42,222 bases of DNA from Paraburkholderia franconis (GTDB taxonomy: Bacteria > Pseudomonadota > Gammaproteobacteria > Burkholderiales > Burkholderiaceae), in the NCBI RefSeq assembly GCF_009362735.1, contig NZ_WHNP01000061.1, forward strand, positions 1 through 42,222. The letters are read 5' to 3'. The translations under genes were made by a program, and so were the position numbers. Below are positions 9,043 through 17,680 of the stretch, one piece after another. Numbering within the stretch: the stretch's first letter is position 1; every line of letters begins with the position of its first letter. Under the pieces are notes generated by a model. It was not told the origin of the DNA, searched no databases, and saw only the letters and a program-made list of their open reading frames with translations.

Positions 9043-9609
9043 TCAGGCAAGCCCGGCCATCGGGACCAGCTCGCAGCAGCGCTCCAGTATGGCCTGCACC
9101 GACGCGGGCCTGGTCATGACCGCATCGACGCCTGGCCAGCTGTGCATCGGGCTTCGCACCGCTGACAGCAGCACAATGCGGCAGCGCCTGGCCTGTCGCC
9201 TGCACAGGTCGATCGCCTCGATTTTCGACGCGCGATGCGGCTCGTCATCCAGAAAGACCAGTTGTGGACGTAAGGCAGACAGGCTGTCCGCAAGGTCGCT
9301 GCACCTGCTGGACGCCGCGTCAAACCCTTGTAGCTTCGCCAGCTGCAGCACGGACTCCGCAACCGGCTCGCGCTCGTGAACCACGAGCAGCTGGCGGCCG
9401 GCGCCAGGCGACTTAAAGCGGCTCGATTCGGCGTCGGCCCTGAGCTGGAGCTGATGCGAGCGCCAGAAAAGATGAGCGACCTCATAGCGCACACGTGCGC
9501 GCGCAAATTCCAGCGAATTGCGCCCTTGTGTCCTGAGAACCGCGCACAGCGCGTCAAACGCCTCAGTCAGGCTGCCCGATGACGCGTCGAATGTCTCCCG
9601 TGTGCCCAT
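9043..9609 (-). CDS. Degenerate response-regulator receiver-like protein
   Basis: 188 residues. Residues about 70-185 follow the receiver fold: LLVVHE replaces the usual acidic pair, QLVFLDDEP supplies the candidate phospho-aspartate, VLLSA the Ser/Thr, and VMTRPAS stands where the conserved lysine-proline normally is. One of the two Mg-binding acids and the lysine are therefore altered, suggesting a pseudo-receiver that may not be phosphorylated normally. The first 65 residues (EAFDALCAVLRTQGRNSLEF onward) are helical and unassigned. No DNA-binding output domain is present. AAGGG precedes the ATG at 9609. It lies just outside the transposon. Confidence 0.6.
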   Translation of the reverse strand: MGTRETFDASSGSLTEAFDALCAVLRTQGRNSLEFARARVRYEVAHLFWRSHQLQLRADAESSRFKSPGAGRQLLVVHEREPVAESVLQLAKLQGFDAASSRCSDLADSLSALRPQLVFLDDEPHRASKIEAIDLCRRQARRCRIVLLSAVRSPMHSWPGVDAVMTRPASVQAILERCCELVPMAGLA

Positions 9610-9951
9610 GAACGCCCTTATATTCCGACTTACCGGGTAAAAAGCATAGGTCGTACGGGAATCACCCGAATGTCAGCAGGTCAATTTTGCACGATTCCTT
9701 TCAAAGGATGCCGATTCTGTCCGATTCTTTCCTGCTCGCTACCGTCTGACAAAATTTTGTTCTCTCCAGTTAGACCGACGATGGAGAACTGATACCGGTT
9801 ACGAGCGCTTGATCGTGCGCCCTGCGCCCGGAGGGCACGCGAACGCAGGCTCAAGGGATTCGTAACGGTTTTCAGAGCACGCTTGAGAACCCGCATCGAC
9901 TTGTCGCCTCAAACGGTGTAGGATTTAGTCATACACAGTCGGGGGGTAATC
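9610..9951. other. Intergenic region before parDE with a perfect palindrome
   Basis: About 340 bases between two divergent genes. It contains the perfect 12-base palindrome ACAAAATTTTGT at 9749-9760 and the GGGGGG ribosome-binding site of parD at 9941-9946. No gene is supported here. Confidence 0.4.
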
Positions 9952-10233
9952 ATGCGCTCAACACGACAGTTCAGCATTACGCTCACGCCGGAACTGGCTG
10001 AAATGGTTCACCGCCTGGTCGAGAGCGGGCAATATGCCACCGACAGCGAGGTCATCCGTGATGGCCTTCGCCTGATCGGAGCGCGTGATCGCGCCGTAGA
10101 GGCATGGTTGAAAGACGAGGTGGTGCCGGCATACGAGAAGCTCAAAGCGGACCCGTCGCGAGCCATTCCTGAAGAAGATTTCGACGCCCAGATGGAAGCA
10201 CGTCGGGCGGCGCGGAGACGATCGGTTGCATGA
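9952..10233 (+). CDS. parD: ParD-family antitoxin
   Basis: 93 residues. The N-terminal ribbon-helix-helix (RQFSITLTPELAEMVHRLVE, then SEVIRDGLRLI) dimerises and binds DNA; the charged C-terminal half (EDFDAQMEARRAARR) is the toxin-neutralising tail. The full family length is about 80-95. A GGGGGG site lies five bases before the ATG. Its stop overlaps the toxin start as ATGA (10230-10233), the usual antitoxin-first order. Autoregulation of the pair is expected for the family. Confidence 0.93.
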   Translation: MRSTRQFSITLTPELAEMVHRLVESGQYATDSEVIRDGLRLIGARDRAVEAWLKDEVVPAYEKLKADPSRAIPEEDFDAQMEARRAARRRSVA

Positions 10234-10568
10234 AGAAATACAAGGTCAAGTTCGCGCCCGAGTTTTTCGATCAACTGCTCGACGTCGAAGACTTTATTGC
10301 CCGGAATAGCAAATCAGAATTAATCGCCGACAGGTACACAAAATCGGTCAAGGAATACTGCAAGACATTTAAAACCGCAGCGGAGCGCGGTACAAGACGA
10401 GACGACCTGATGCCCGGTATTCGAATCGTCGGCTTCGACTCTACGGTGCTCGCCTTCTCCGTTCAGGAAGACGAGGTATGGTTCCTCGGCGTGTTCTACG
10501 GCGGTCAGGATTACGAGTCGTACATTCCTTCAAGGCCATCTGTCTTCGGCATCAAAGTAATGAAGTAA
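10230..10568 (+). CDS. parE: ParE-family toxin
   Basis: 112 residues of the RelE/ParE superfamily. The N-terminal KVKFAPEFFDQLLDVEDFIA helix, the central PGIRIVGFDSTVLAFSV strands and the VWFLGVFYGGQDYES segment fit ParE proteins. Known ParE toxins inhibit DNA gyrase; others in the fold are ribosome-dependent RNases, so the target is not certain. Translation is coupled to parD by a 4-base overlap. A strong terminator follows at once. No frameshift is seen, so the module looks intact. Confidence 0.9.
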   Translation: MKKYKVKFAPEFFDQLLDVEDFIARNSKSELIADRYTKSVKEYCKTFKTAAERGTRRDDLMPGIRIVGFDSTVLAFSVQEDEVWFLGVFYGGQDYESYIPSRPSVFGIKVMK

Positions 10569-10576
10569 AGCCCTGG

Positions 10577-10600
10577 AAAAAGCCGCCCCGGCGGCTTTTT
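10577..10600 (+). terminator. Rho-independent terminator of parDE
   Basis: AAAA, then the stem AGCCGCC / GGCGGCT with a 2-base loop, then a T-run. It begins 8 bases after the parE stop codon. The A-rich upstream arm would make it work in both directions. Confidence 0.9.
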
Positions 10601-10784
10601 CGTCAGGGCGTTCCGCCCCATCGCCATCGTTCCTCCCGGAACAGGCGAGGCAGCTTTCGAGTGCCATCAGCCGGCCCGCTTGTCCATGACGTCATGCTTC
10701 CATGCGCGATGCCGGCCAGCACGCACGGGCAGCAGCGGGCCTGCAATCGGCGGACGGGCCTTGGGATGAACTGCCGTCGCCCAT

Positions 10785-12104
10785 CTATTCGGCCGCGGAC
10801 ATTGGCGTACTGCGCGGATACGACGTTACCTTCGCGGTTTGGCTCACATGCCTTGCCATCCGACGCCTACTGGCCTCCGGACTGATCGTGTAGAAGCCGA
10901 TCAGACTCGCCACCACCGACATCACGCCTGCGAGAATGAAACCGGAGTCATAGCCGGCCGAATGCGTCGACGCGTGTCCAATGAAATAGCCCATGAGTGC
11001 CGGCGCGATGAGGCCGCCAGTCGTCGCCAGGGCACTGTTGATCGACAGCATCGCTGAACGCTGACCGTCGGGCGTGATCTCCGCGACAATCGCCGAACTT
11101 AGAACGAAAGTAATTTGCGGCAGGTTGCATCCGATGGCGAGTAACGCGGTCTTGAGCAACGGCTGCTTGACGCCGTAGACAGCAAGCAGGATGAGCGCGC
11201 CGCCAAACAGGGAGAAGCCACACGCCAGCCAGCCGCGTGCACGCACCGACGCGATGCCTTTCTTTAGCATCCGTTCGGACCACCAGGAACCTATCAGGAC
11301 CATCGGGATGTTGAACGCCGTAAAGAACATGAACATCCAGCCTGTCGTGTTGGCGTCGTAGTGCATCACCGTGCGCAAATAAGATGGCACCCACGTGAAG
11401 ATCAGCGAGAAGACCCAGTAAGTGGTCCAGTACAGAGCCATGTTGCCGATGAAAGTGCGATCTGTCAGTAGTGTCCAGTAGGGCACATGAGCCGTGTCGA
11501 TACCTTCCCGTGATGGCGTACTTCCGATCGTGCCCTCCGCGCCGATCAAATACCACAGGACCATCCAGACGAGGCTCGCCATGCCGAGCGCGAAAAAGGC
11601 CGCATGCCAGCCGTGACGCACCAGTACATAGCTCAGAACCGGTCCGGAAATCAGGATCCCGCAGGTAGCGCCCTGAAACACGATCGCCGAAGGCAGATTA
11701 CGCCGGTCATTTGGAAACCATTTGTAGCACGCGTGCAGCGCGAGCGGATAGGCGGGTCCCTCGCCCGCTCCGAGCAGGATGCGGGAGAAAAACAGTAGTG
11801 GAACGGAAGCCGCCAATGCCACGGGGAATTGCGCAACCGCCCATATCAGTGAACACCAGAGCAATAGCGTTCTGGATGCGATGCGATTGGCGAAAAAACC
11901 GAAGCTGATCGCGGAAATCGAGAATAGAAAAAAGAAGCTGCTTGCAACCATGCCGAATTCCGCGGGCGAAAGATGCAGTTCATTCATCAGTGGGACGGCG
12001 ACGATGCCAAGCACCGCCTTGTCACAGAAGTTGATGACCATGAACAACGCCAGCAGGATCGTGATGGCCCACGCGCGCACAGACGAAGGGGTTGTTGGTT
12101 GCAT
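10785..12104 (-). CDS. MFS transporter (anion:cation symporter type), module 1
   Basis: 439 residues with about 12 hydrophobic segments. The N-terminus (ITILLALFMVINFCDKAVLG) and the GEGPAYPLALHACYKWFP segment of helix 5 fit the ACS family, which imports organic anions such as aromatic or sugar acids by proton symport. AGGAG lies eight bases before the ATG. It is the last gene of module 1 and has its own operator-bearing promoter about 185 bases upstream (12290-12305), with a short ORF in between. The likely substrate is whatever the sulfatase, oxygenase and dehydrogenases act on; the sequence alone does not identify it. Confidence 0.92.
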   Translation of the reverse strand: MQPTTPSSVRAWAITILLALFMVINFCDKAVLGIVAVPLMNELHLSPAEFGMVASSFFFLFSISAISFGFFANRIASRTLLLWCSLIWAVAQFPVALAASVPLLFFSRILLGAGEGPAYPLALHACYKWFPNDRRNLPSAIVFQGATCGILISGPVLSYVLVRHGWHAAFFALGMASLVWMVLWYLIGAEGTIGSTPSREGIDTAHVPYWTLLTDRTFIGNMALYWTTYWVFSLIFTWVPSYLRTVMHYDANTTGWMFMFFTAFNIPMVLIGSWWSERMLKKGIASVRARGWLACGFSLFGGALILLAVYGVKQPLLKTALLAIGCNLPQITFVLSSAIVAEITPDGQRSAMLSINSALATTGGLIAPALMGYFIGHASTHSAGYDSGFILAGVMSVVASLIGFYTISPEASRRRMARHVSQTAKVTSYPRSTPMSAAE

Positions 12105-12106
12105 GA

Positions 12107-12238
12107 TCAGCTCCTGGCAGTGATGCTGCTACCTTTCGACGCTGGGGACCCGGCAGCCGAGCGTTGCAGCCGTTCATATCCGGCAAATACGGTCGGCCGA
12201 AGCCGCTGACAGTTGTTACTGTAACCAGAATGCATCAT
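12107..12238 (-). CDS. Candidate 43-residue leader ORF upstream of the MFS gene
   Basis: This reverse-strand ORF starts at 12238 with GAAGGAGACA directly before a double ATG. It encodes MMHSGYSNNCQRLRPTVFAG plus 23 more residues and stops two bases before the MFS start codon. It lies downstream of the operator at 12290. I recognise no domain, and such a short ORF could arise by chance. The good ribosome-binding site and the tight spacing to the next gene argue for translation or translational coupling. Confidence 0.4.
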   Translation of the reverse strand: MMHSGYSNNCQRLRPTVFAGYERLQRSAAGSPASKGSSITARS

Positions 12239-12289
12239 TGTCTCCTTCGATGTCTGCTTTTCTGCAGCACCGCTGTCTGGCGGTAAAAA

Positions 12290-12305
12290 CTATATAGTTA
12301 TATAG
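12290..12305. promoter_or_regulatory. Operator-like palindrome at the MFS promoter
   Basis: CTATATAGTTATATAG, an inverted repeat CTATA-N6-TATAG. It contains -10-like TATA elements for the minus strand but no good -35 box. It matches the sites at 13894 and 20789 and is probably bound by the GntR protein encoded at 13986. Confidence 0.6.
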
Positions 12306-12416
12306 CTTAGACCGACTGTATCCTGACGCTTTTGGCTGCATCAAGCTCTTTGCCCATAGGTTTTAGCCGGCGTCCGTCAGGCGACGTCTATAGGACTGTT
12401 CGCGCTCCGCCGCGAT

Positions 12417-13874
12417 TCAGTCGAAGACGATTGCGGCGCCAGGTGCCGGACTGAATCCAAGGTCGCCTCGTTCGATGACGGCTGCGCGCCCGCCATTGGC
12501 CGCGAGCAGCACGGCCTGGCGTTCACGAACCAGCTGATCCACACGATGCGGTTCACAGATCGCGAGCAACCGCTGGTGGCATTCCGCCAGAATGGCGGCA
12601 CAGGCCGGATCTGCCGCCAGATCCTCGAACTCTTCCGGATCGGCCTTCAGGTCGAACAATTGGGGTGGATAGTCGATGTAGTAGACGTACTTGAAGTGAC
12701 GGTGGCGGATCATGAATGCACCTGTGGTCGAACCCATGCCGTGATACTCGACCAGCACATTACGGTCAGGATGCTCGCCGGCAGCCAGCGTGTCGAGTGA
12801 GACACCAGGATATCCCTCGAGCAACCCGGGCTGCGTCTCCCCTGTCGCCTCAAGGATGTACGGGTAGACGTCGACATGACTCGCCGGCGTATCGACCACG
12901 CATCCAGCCGCGACATCGGGACCCGCCATGATCAGCGGAACACCCGACGCTTCCTCAAACATTGTCGACTTGCCCCACAGGCCACGTGTACCCAGATTGT
13001 CGCCGTGGTCGCTGGTGTAGATGACGCGCGTATCCTCAACGAGCCCGGCGTCCTCGAGCGCTCCCAGCACGAGGCCGATGTTCTCGTCGAGAAACGAACA
13101 CAGTCCATAGTAGCCGGCCAGCGCTTTTTTCAGCTTCTGGTCGTCGAAGTAATCGTCGTAGTTGAAGCTGCCACGGTAGTCGACCAGGTACGGATGCATC
13201 GGACGCTCGTCGCGGCGATACAGCTTCGGCAAAGGAATCTGCCGGTCGTAGTACTTGTAGAAGTGCTGCGGCGGAGCCGTTAGCGGAAAATGTGGCGCGA
13301 CAAAGGAAACGAACAGTACCCATGGTTTGTCGTGCTTGCGCTTTGCCGCTTCGCGCAGCCATACCTGTGCGCGGGCAGCGATCTCCCTGTCATAAAACGT
13401 GTACTGGCTTTCGCCGGGACCCGCAAGATTGGCCATCTTGTAGGCGCCCTTTCGGACGGGCAGATCGCTCCTGACAAGTCCCATCAGATCGCCCTTGCCC
13501 TCGATGACATGCATGGGGATGATCTCGTCGCTGAACCCGTGGTCTTCACCTGCGAGCCGGAAGTGCAGCTTGCCAATCGAAACAACCTCGTGACCACGGT
13601 CGCGCAGCGTGTGGTGCCAGCTGGGCACGACGCCGTCGTACGCATCTGCATTGTCCCAATAGCCCATCTGATGCACGTACTTGCCGACTGCGAACGACGC
13701 TCGTGCAGGAATACACACGGGACTCGTGCAATAAGCCGAGGTAAAACGCGTGCCGCGTGCCGCCAGACGGTCGAGATTCGGCGTTTCCACCATCGGATGC
13801 CCTGCACAACCAAGCACCTTCGGGTTGTGCTCATCCGACATGATGATGAGCAGGTTTCTAGCGGGTTTCTCCAT
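12417..13874 (-). CDS. Sulfatase (choline-sulfatase-like, formylglycine type)
   Basis: 485 residues from the ATG at 13874, which lies seven bases after GGAG; the GTG six bases earlier is too close to that site. LLIIMSDEHN supplies a metal-binding Asp near residue 14. The C-I-P-A-R motif (Cys54) is the type I sulfatase signature whose cysteine is converted to formylglycine. TSDHGDNLGTRGLWGK gives further metal ligands. It should hydrolyse a sulfate ester; overall it resembles BetC-type choline sulfatases more than arylsulfatases, but the substrate is not settled. No signal peptide is seen, so it is cytosolic and the substrate must be imported. Its own promoter carries the shared operator. Confidence 0.9.
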   Translation of the reverse strand: MEKPARNLLIIMSDEHNPKVLGCAGHPMVETPNLDRLAARGTRFTSAYCTSPVCIPARASFAVGKYVHQMGYWDNADAYDGVVPSWHHTLRDRGHEVVSIGKLHFRLAGEDHGFSDEIIPMHVIEGKGDLMGLVRSDLPVRKGAYKMANLAGPGESQYTFYDREIAARAQVWLREAAKRKHDKPWVLFVSFVAPHFPLTAPPQHFYKYYDRQIPLPKLYRRDERPMHPYLVDYRGSFNYDDYFDDQKLKKALAGYYGLCSFLDENIGLVLGALEDAGLVEDTRVIYTSDHGDNLGTRGLWGKSTMFEEASGVPLIMAGPDVAAGCVVDTPASHVDVYPYILEATGETQPGLLEGYPGVSLDTLAAGEHPDRNVLVEYHGMGSTTGAFMIRHRHFKYVYYIDYPPQLFDLKADPEEFEDLAADPACAAILAECHQRLLAICEPHRVDQLVRERQAVLLAANGGRAAVIERGDLGFSPAPGAAIVFD

Positions 13875-13893
13875 GGTCACTCTCCGTTATCAC

Positions 13894-13923
13894 CTATATA
13901 GGACTATAGTTTCGCGCAGACAA
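13894..13923 (-). promoter_or_regulatory. Sulfatase promoter with overlapping operator
   Basis: On the minus strand TTGTCT (13918-13923) and TATATA (13895-13900) are separated by 17 bases, a good sigma-70 promoter. The palindrome CTATATAGGACTATAG at 13894-13909 overlaps the -10, as expected for repression. The operator is the exact reverse complement of the one at 20789-20804. Confidence 0.7.
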
Positions 13924-13985
13924 AAAATTTTTGCGCCAGTTTCGACCCGGCGCAAAGGCACCCTCGCTTCGTGTTCCCAATCCGC

Positions 13986-14942
13986 TCAGCGTTGCGGCCT
14001 GAGTGTCGCACTACCGCCGAGCATCTGTTCCGGGATGCTTAACGTACGGCGCGTCATCGGAATGAAAAACTCCTGGTAATAGACGCATGCCTTTTCTCCC
14101 ATATGTGCGGCGGCTTGCATGAAAATGCCGACCGAATGCACCTTGACGTTGAGGATTGCAGCAACTGCCTCGTCAAACGGCTCCGCGCGAACCATGTGCC
14201 CGATGCGAGTAATTGGAACGTTAAGTTCACGCGCGATCATCGCCTTGAAGTTCACCCCGTTGAGCTTGCTGATCGGGGTGTCCCACAATGCGGGCAACAT
14301 ACGCGAATCCGCGAAGAAATGGGTAAACACGTTGAATTCATTATTCACGTTGATCACGCGGTCGATGCGAAAGAGACTCTCGGTCCTGTTCGGAAAGTAC
14401 TCGCTCCAGCTGCCGCGCATCTTGACCCGCTCGCGTTTGACAACTTTCGAGTAGACCGGCAGGATCGTCTGCCCGTCATCGTCGAGAAAGCGGCAGTGCC
14501 ACGGATCCTCGAGGCGCAGATCCGTTTCCGCAACGAAGCTGCCCAGGCCATGCTGCCGGATCACAATGCCCTGCTCGGCCAGGTTGCGCAAAGCCCGTTG
14601 AACGGTGCCGAGACTGAACGGCGTCATTTCCGCAAGTTCTTCTTCAGTTGGCAGCTTGTCGCCCGCCTTCCAGTATCCCGAGGTAATGGCCTCCACGAGC
14701 GCATCGGTGAGCCTGACATATTTGGGTACACCGTCGCGGCTTGGTCGCCGCAGTGCCTCAAAAACCCTTGAGTGTTCCGTCCCGGTTGCCATGTGGTGTG
14801 TGTCGATGAGATCAGCCCTGGAATCGTCCGCGCGACGGACGGCTATCCCAGAATCATACGGGATGGCCCGTTTCAACACTACCTGACCGGCAGGCTCACC
14901 AGTTATCGATCGACCCGCGCACATTTCACTGAAGGGTTTCAT
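13986..14942 (-). CDS. GntR-family regulator with UTRA domain (HutC type)
   Basis: 318 residues. The winged helix-turn-helix (YVRLTDALVEAITSGYWKAG, then KLPTEEELAEMTPFSLGTVQ) lies at about 74-140, and the UTRA effector-binding domain fills the C-terminal half. There is an unusual 50-residue N-terminal extension. The start at 14942 has GGAG seven bases upstream and lies 17 bases after the GMC stop codon. A later ATG at 14792 would give a normal 268-residue protein but has no ribosome-binding site. As the last gene of the dehydrogenase/oxygenase operon it is probably autoregulated through the 20789 palindrome and also controls the sulfatase and MFS units. Confidence 0.88.
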   Translation of the reverse strand: MKPFSEMCAGRSITGEPAGQVVLKRAIPYDSGIAVRRADDSRADLIDTHHMATGTEHSRVFEALRRPSRDGVPKYVRLTDALVEAITSGYWKAGDKLPTEEELAEMTPFSLGTVQRALRNLAEQGIVIRQHGLGSFVAETDLRLEDPWHCRFLDDDGQTILPVYSKVVKRERVKMRGSWSEYFPNRTESLFRIDRVINVNNEFNVFTHFFADSRMLPALWDTPISKLNGVNFKAMIARELNVPITRIGHMVRAEPFDEAVAAILNVKVHSVGIFMQAAAHMGEKACVYYQEFFIPMTRRTLSIPEQMLGGSATLRPQR

Positions 14943-14959
14943 CCTGGCTCCGTCGAGCT

Positions 14960-16630
14960 TCAGGCAGACATTGCGACCTTACCGGATGCGCCCATGGCAC
15001 TGACCTTTTCCGGTAGGACACAGACACCGTTGTCGGCGTCGGCCAGGATCATGTCAGCGGCTTTCTCGCCTATCATGATCGCCGCTGCGTTTGTGTTGCC
15101 GGAGACCAGCGTCGGCATGATTGACGCGTCAGCCACACGCAGGCGGGCGACGCCACGCACCCGCAGATGATCGTCGACGACGGACATCGGATCATGGCCC
15201 ATCTTGCAAGTGCCGACGGGGTGAAAAATGCTGGACCCACACTGTCGCACAAACTCGAGTAACGCCTCATCTGTCAGTGTGCGACGCCCCGGGAGGTATT
15301 CGTCGAGAATGTACGGCGACAGCGCGCGCGAAGCCGCCAACGCCCGCGCAAACCTGACACCCGCGACCATGACGGCCCGATCGCGCTCGTCGCTCAGATA
15401 GTGCGGCCGCATTTCGGGTGCGACCTGCGGGTCTGTGGAGCGAATCCTCACGGTGCCGCGGCTTTGTGGGCGCAACTGGCACATCGACATCGTGAAGCCC
15501 GAGAATTTGTGCGGCTTGCCCGCCGTCATATCCGCGCTGATTGTGCCGAAGTGAAACTGGATATCTGGTGTCTTGGCGTCCGGCATCGCACGCGCGAACA
15601 TTCCGCCCAATTGAATACCGATCGCCAATGGGCCCCTGCGGAACATCAGATACTTCAGCCCGATTTTCGCGCGCCGCCACAGACTCTTCAGGTCGTCATT
15701 GGTGGTAATCGGCTTGCCGCACTTGTAAATCAACCGTACCTGCAAGTGATCCTGAAGGTTCTCACCTACACCTGGCAGATCGACGTTTAGCGGAACGCCG
15801 TAGCGACCCAGCAATTCCGCCGGACCGATTCCTGAGAGCTGCAGAATTTGAGGTGACTGAATCGCCCCGGCACAAAGCACGACCTCGCGTGCTGCGCGCA
15901 CCGTCCGGGTCGCCCCGTTCTGGCGATACACAACGCCGGTCGCGACTTGCCCGTCTATCAGCACGCGCTCGGTCATCGCATCGGTTTCTATGTGCAGGTT
16001 CGCGCGGCCACGCGCCGGCTTCAGATAAGCGACAGCCGTCGAACATCGAAGCCCATTGCGGGAGGTCAACTGAAAGTAGCCGGCGCCTTCCTGTCGCTCG
16101 CCGTTAAAGTCATCCGTGCGCGGCACTCCCAGTTCGTTGGCCGCGTTGATAAACGCGTCAACCAGTTCATGTCGCTCGGTGATCGACGACACATGCAATG
16201 GCCCGTTGTCACCGTGATAGGCGTCGGCACCGCGATGATTGTGTTCGGAGCGAACGAAGTACGGCAACACGTCGCGCCATGACCAGCCGGCGTTGCCTTC
16301 GGCCGCCCAGTGGTCGTAGTCTTGTGCCTGCCCACGAATGTAGACGAGGCCATTGATCGAACTGGAGCCGCCCAACGTGCGTCCGCGCGGCCAGTAGATT
16401 TTCCGCTGGTTCAGCTCGGGCTCGGGCTCGGTATAAAATTGCCAGTTGTATTTTGCGTTGAACATCGTCTTGCCATAGCCGATCGGCACGTGGATCCACA
16501 GGTGCTTATCAGGAGGCCCCGCCTCCAGCAACAGTACCGAGTACTTGCCGTTCTCGCTCAGGCGAGCCGCCAGCGTGCTGCCTGCCGAACCTGCGCCAAC
16601 GATCACGTAGTCGTAGATGCGCTCCTTCAT
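14960..16630 (-). CDS. GMC-family oxidoreductase (choline-dehydrogenase-like)
   Basis: 556 residues from the ATG at 16630, preceded by AAAGGAGACAGGG; an upstream start at 16648 lacks such a site. The FAD-binding GAGSAGSTLAARL lies near the N-terminus, followed by the GMC signature GRTLGGSSSINGLVYIRG and a C-terminal HPVGTCKMG with the catalytic histidine plus a GNTNAAAIMIGEKAADMI end. The enzyme oxidises an alcohol to an aldehyde with FAD. BetA-type choline dehydrogenases are close relatives, but so are enzymes for aromatic and aliphatic alcohols. Its aldehyde product would feed the aldehyde dehydrogenase at the head of the same operon. The reductase gene lies 54 bases upstream. Confidence 0.93.
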   Translation of the reverse strand: MKERIYDYVIVGAGSAGSTLAARLSENGKYSVLLLEAGPPDKHLWIHVPIGYGKTMFNAKYNWQFYTEPEPELNQRKIYWPRGRTLGGSSSINGLVYIRGQAQDYDHWAAEGNAGWSWRDVLPYFVRSEHNHRGADAYHGDNGPLHVSSITERHELVDAFINAANELGVPRTDDFNGERQEGAGYFQLTSRNGLRCSTAVAYLKPARGRANLHIETDAMTERVLIDGQVATGVVYRQNGATRTVRAAREVVLCAGAIQSPQILQLSGIGPAELLGRYGVPLNVDLPGVGENLQDHLQVRLIYKCGKPITTNDDLKSLWRRAKIGLKYLMFRRGPLAIGIQLGGMFARAMPDAKTPDIQFHFGTISADMTAGKPHKFSGFTMSMCQLRPQSRGTVRIRSTDPQVAPEMRPHYLSDERDRAVMVAGVRFARALAASRALSPYILDEYLPGRRTLTDEALLEFVRQCGSSIFHPVGTCKMGHDPMSVVDDHLRVRGVARLRVADASIMPTLVSGNTNAAAIMIGEKAADMILADADNGVCVLPEKVSAMGASGKVAMSA

Positions 16631-16684
16631 CCCTGTCTCCTTTACCAATTTGCGTTTCTCGTATGTCGGGCAAGGTCGTGCGTG

Positions 16685-17656
16685 TTACAGGTCCAGCACC
16701 AGCAATTCGGACTTCGACCGTGAGCAGCAAGGCATCAGGTACTCCCCTTTTTCTACATCGTCGAGGACGTAGTCGCAGTGTTCGGGCGTACCTTCGAGGT
16801 AGCGTGTCTTGCATGTTCCGCACACCCCGGCTTCGCAAGAGGTTTCACACGACATGCCAGCCTCCCGCAGAACCTGGACGATGCTTTTTTCCGCCGGCAC
16901 GCTTAGCAACTGGCCGGAGCTGGCGATCTTGATCCGGAATCCGCCGGTCGCCACCGCATCGGCCGCCTCGCCCGTTTCGCGCGGCCAGACCGCAGGGGGT
17001 GCCGCAAAGTACTCGCAGTGGACAGTGCCCTGCGGCCAGTGCGCCGAAGCCCGTGCAATCGCACTCATCAGACCGACGGGCCCGCAGTAATACAGATGGG
17101 TACCCGGTTCGGGTTTGCGCAGCAGGTCGGTAACCGGCAACCCGTCCGACGGTACGCCGCGATCGTAGTGAGCGATCGCGCGGCCCCGCTTGAACTGCCC
17201 CTCGAGGCGGTCGAGGAATGCCGCGCGCCGCGGCTCTCGTGCGCAATAGTGCAGCGTGTACGAATCTCCGCGCGCCTCCAGCGTTTCAACCATTGCCAGC
17301 ATCGGGGTTATACCGATGCCGCCGGCGATCAGCAGATGGTGACGCGCGCGTTCTGAAAGCTGGAAGTTGTTGCGGGGTGTTGACACCCGGAGCGCGTCGC
17401 CCGCGCGTACGCCCGCGTGCAGGGCTGCCGACCCGCCCCGCCCATCAACCACGTTAAGCACGCCGATCAGGTAGCGGTGTCGTTCGCGGGGATCGTTGCA
17501 CAGCGAATACTGCCGCACGAATCCACCCGGAATATGTACGTCGATGTGCGAGCCAGCGGTAAACGCTGGCAGCAGATCATCGCCGGGCGCGACGAGTTCG
17601 TACGCATTGATGCCGATTGCTTCGTTCACGATCGAGCGTACGCGCAGTTCTAGCAT
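16685..17656 (-). CDS. Rieske oxygenase reductase (flavin plus 2Fe-2S, VanB-like)
   Basis: 323 residues in the phthalate-dioxygenase-reductase order: a flavin-binding domain with RQYSLC, an NAD-binding domain with GGIGITPM and YYCGP, and a C-terminal plant-type ferredoxin with C274-EAGV-C279-GT-C282 and a final cysteine at about 310. It transfers electrons from NADH to the Rieske oxygenase encoded immediately upstream. The pairing with a single-subunit oxygenase is that of class IA systems such as vanillate demethylase. The gap to the oxygenase gene is only 24 bases. All cofactor ligands are present. Confidence 0.95.
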   Translation of the reverse strand: MLELRVRSIVNEAIGINAYELVAPGDDLLPAFTAGSHIDVHIPGGFVRQYSLCNDPRERHRYLIGVLNVVDGRGGSAALHAGVRAGDALRVSTPRNNFQLSERARHHLLIAGGIGITPMLAMVETLEARGDSYTLHYCAREPRRAAFLDRLEGQFKRGRAIAHYDRGVPSDGLPVTDLLRKPEPGTHLYYCGPVGLMSAIARASAHWPQGTVHCEYFAAPPAVWPRETGEAADAVATGGFRIKIASSGQLLSVPAEKSIVQVLREAGMSCETSCEAGVCGTCKTRYLEGTPEHCDYVLDDVEKGEYLMPCCSRSKSELLVLDL

Positions 17657-17680
17657 GATTGGCCTCGCTTCGATAGACGA

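Noticed and set aside
9749..9760. Perfect palindrome ACAAAATTTTGT as an operator of parDE
   Set aside because: It is about 190 bases before parD with no promoter elements around it; a single short AT palindrome is weak evidence.
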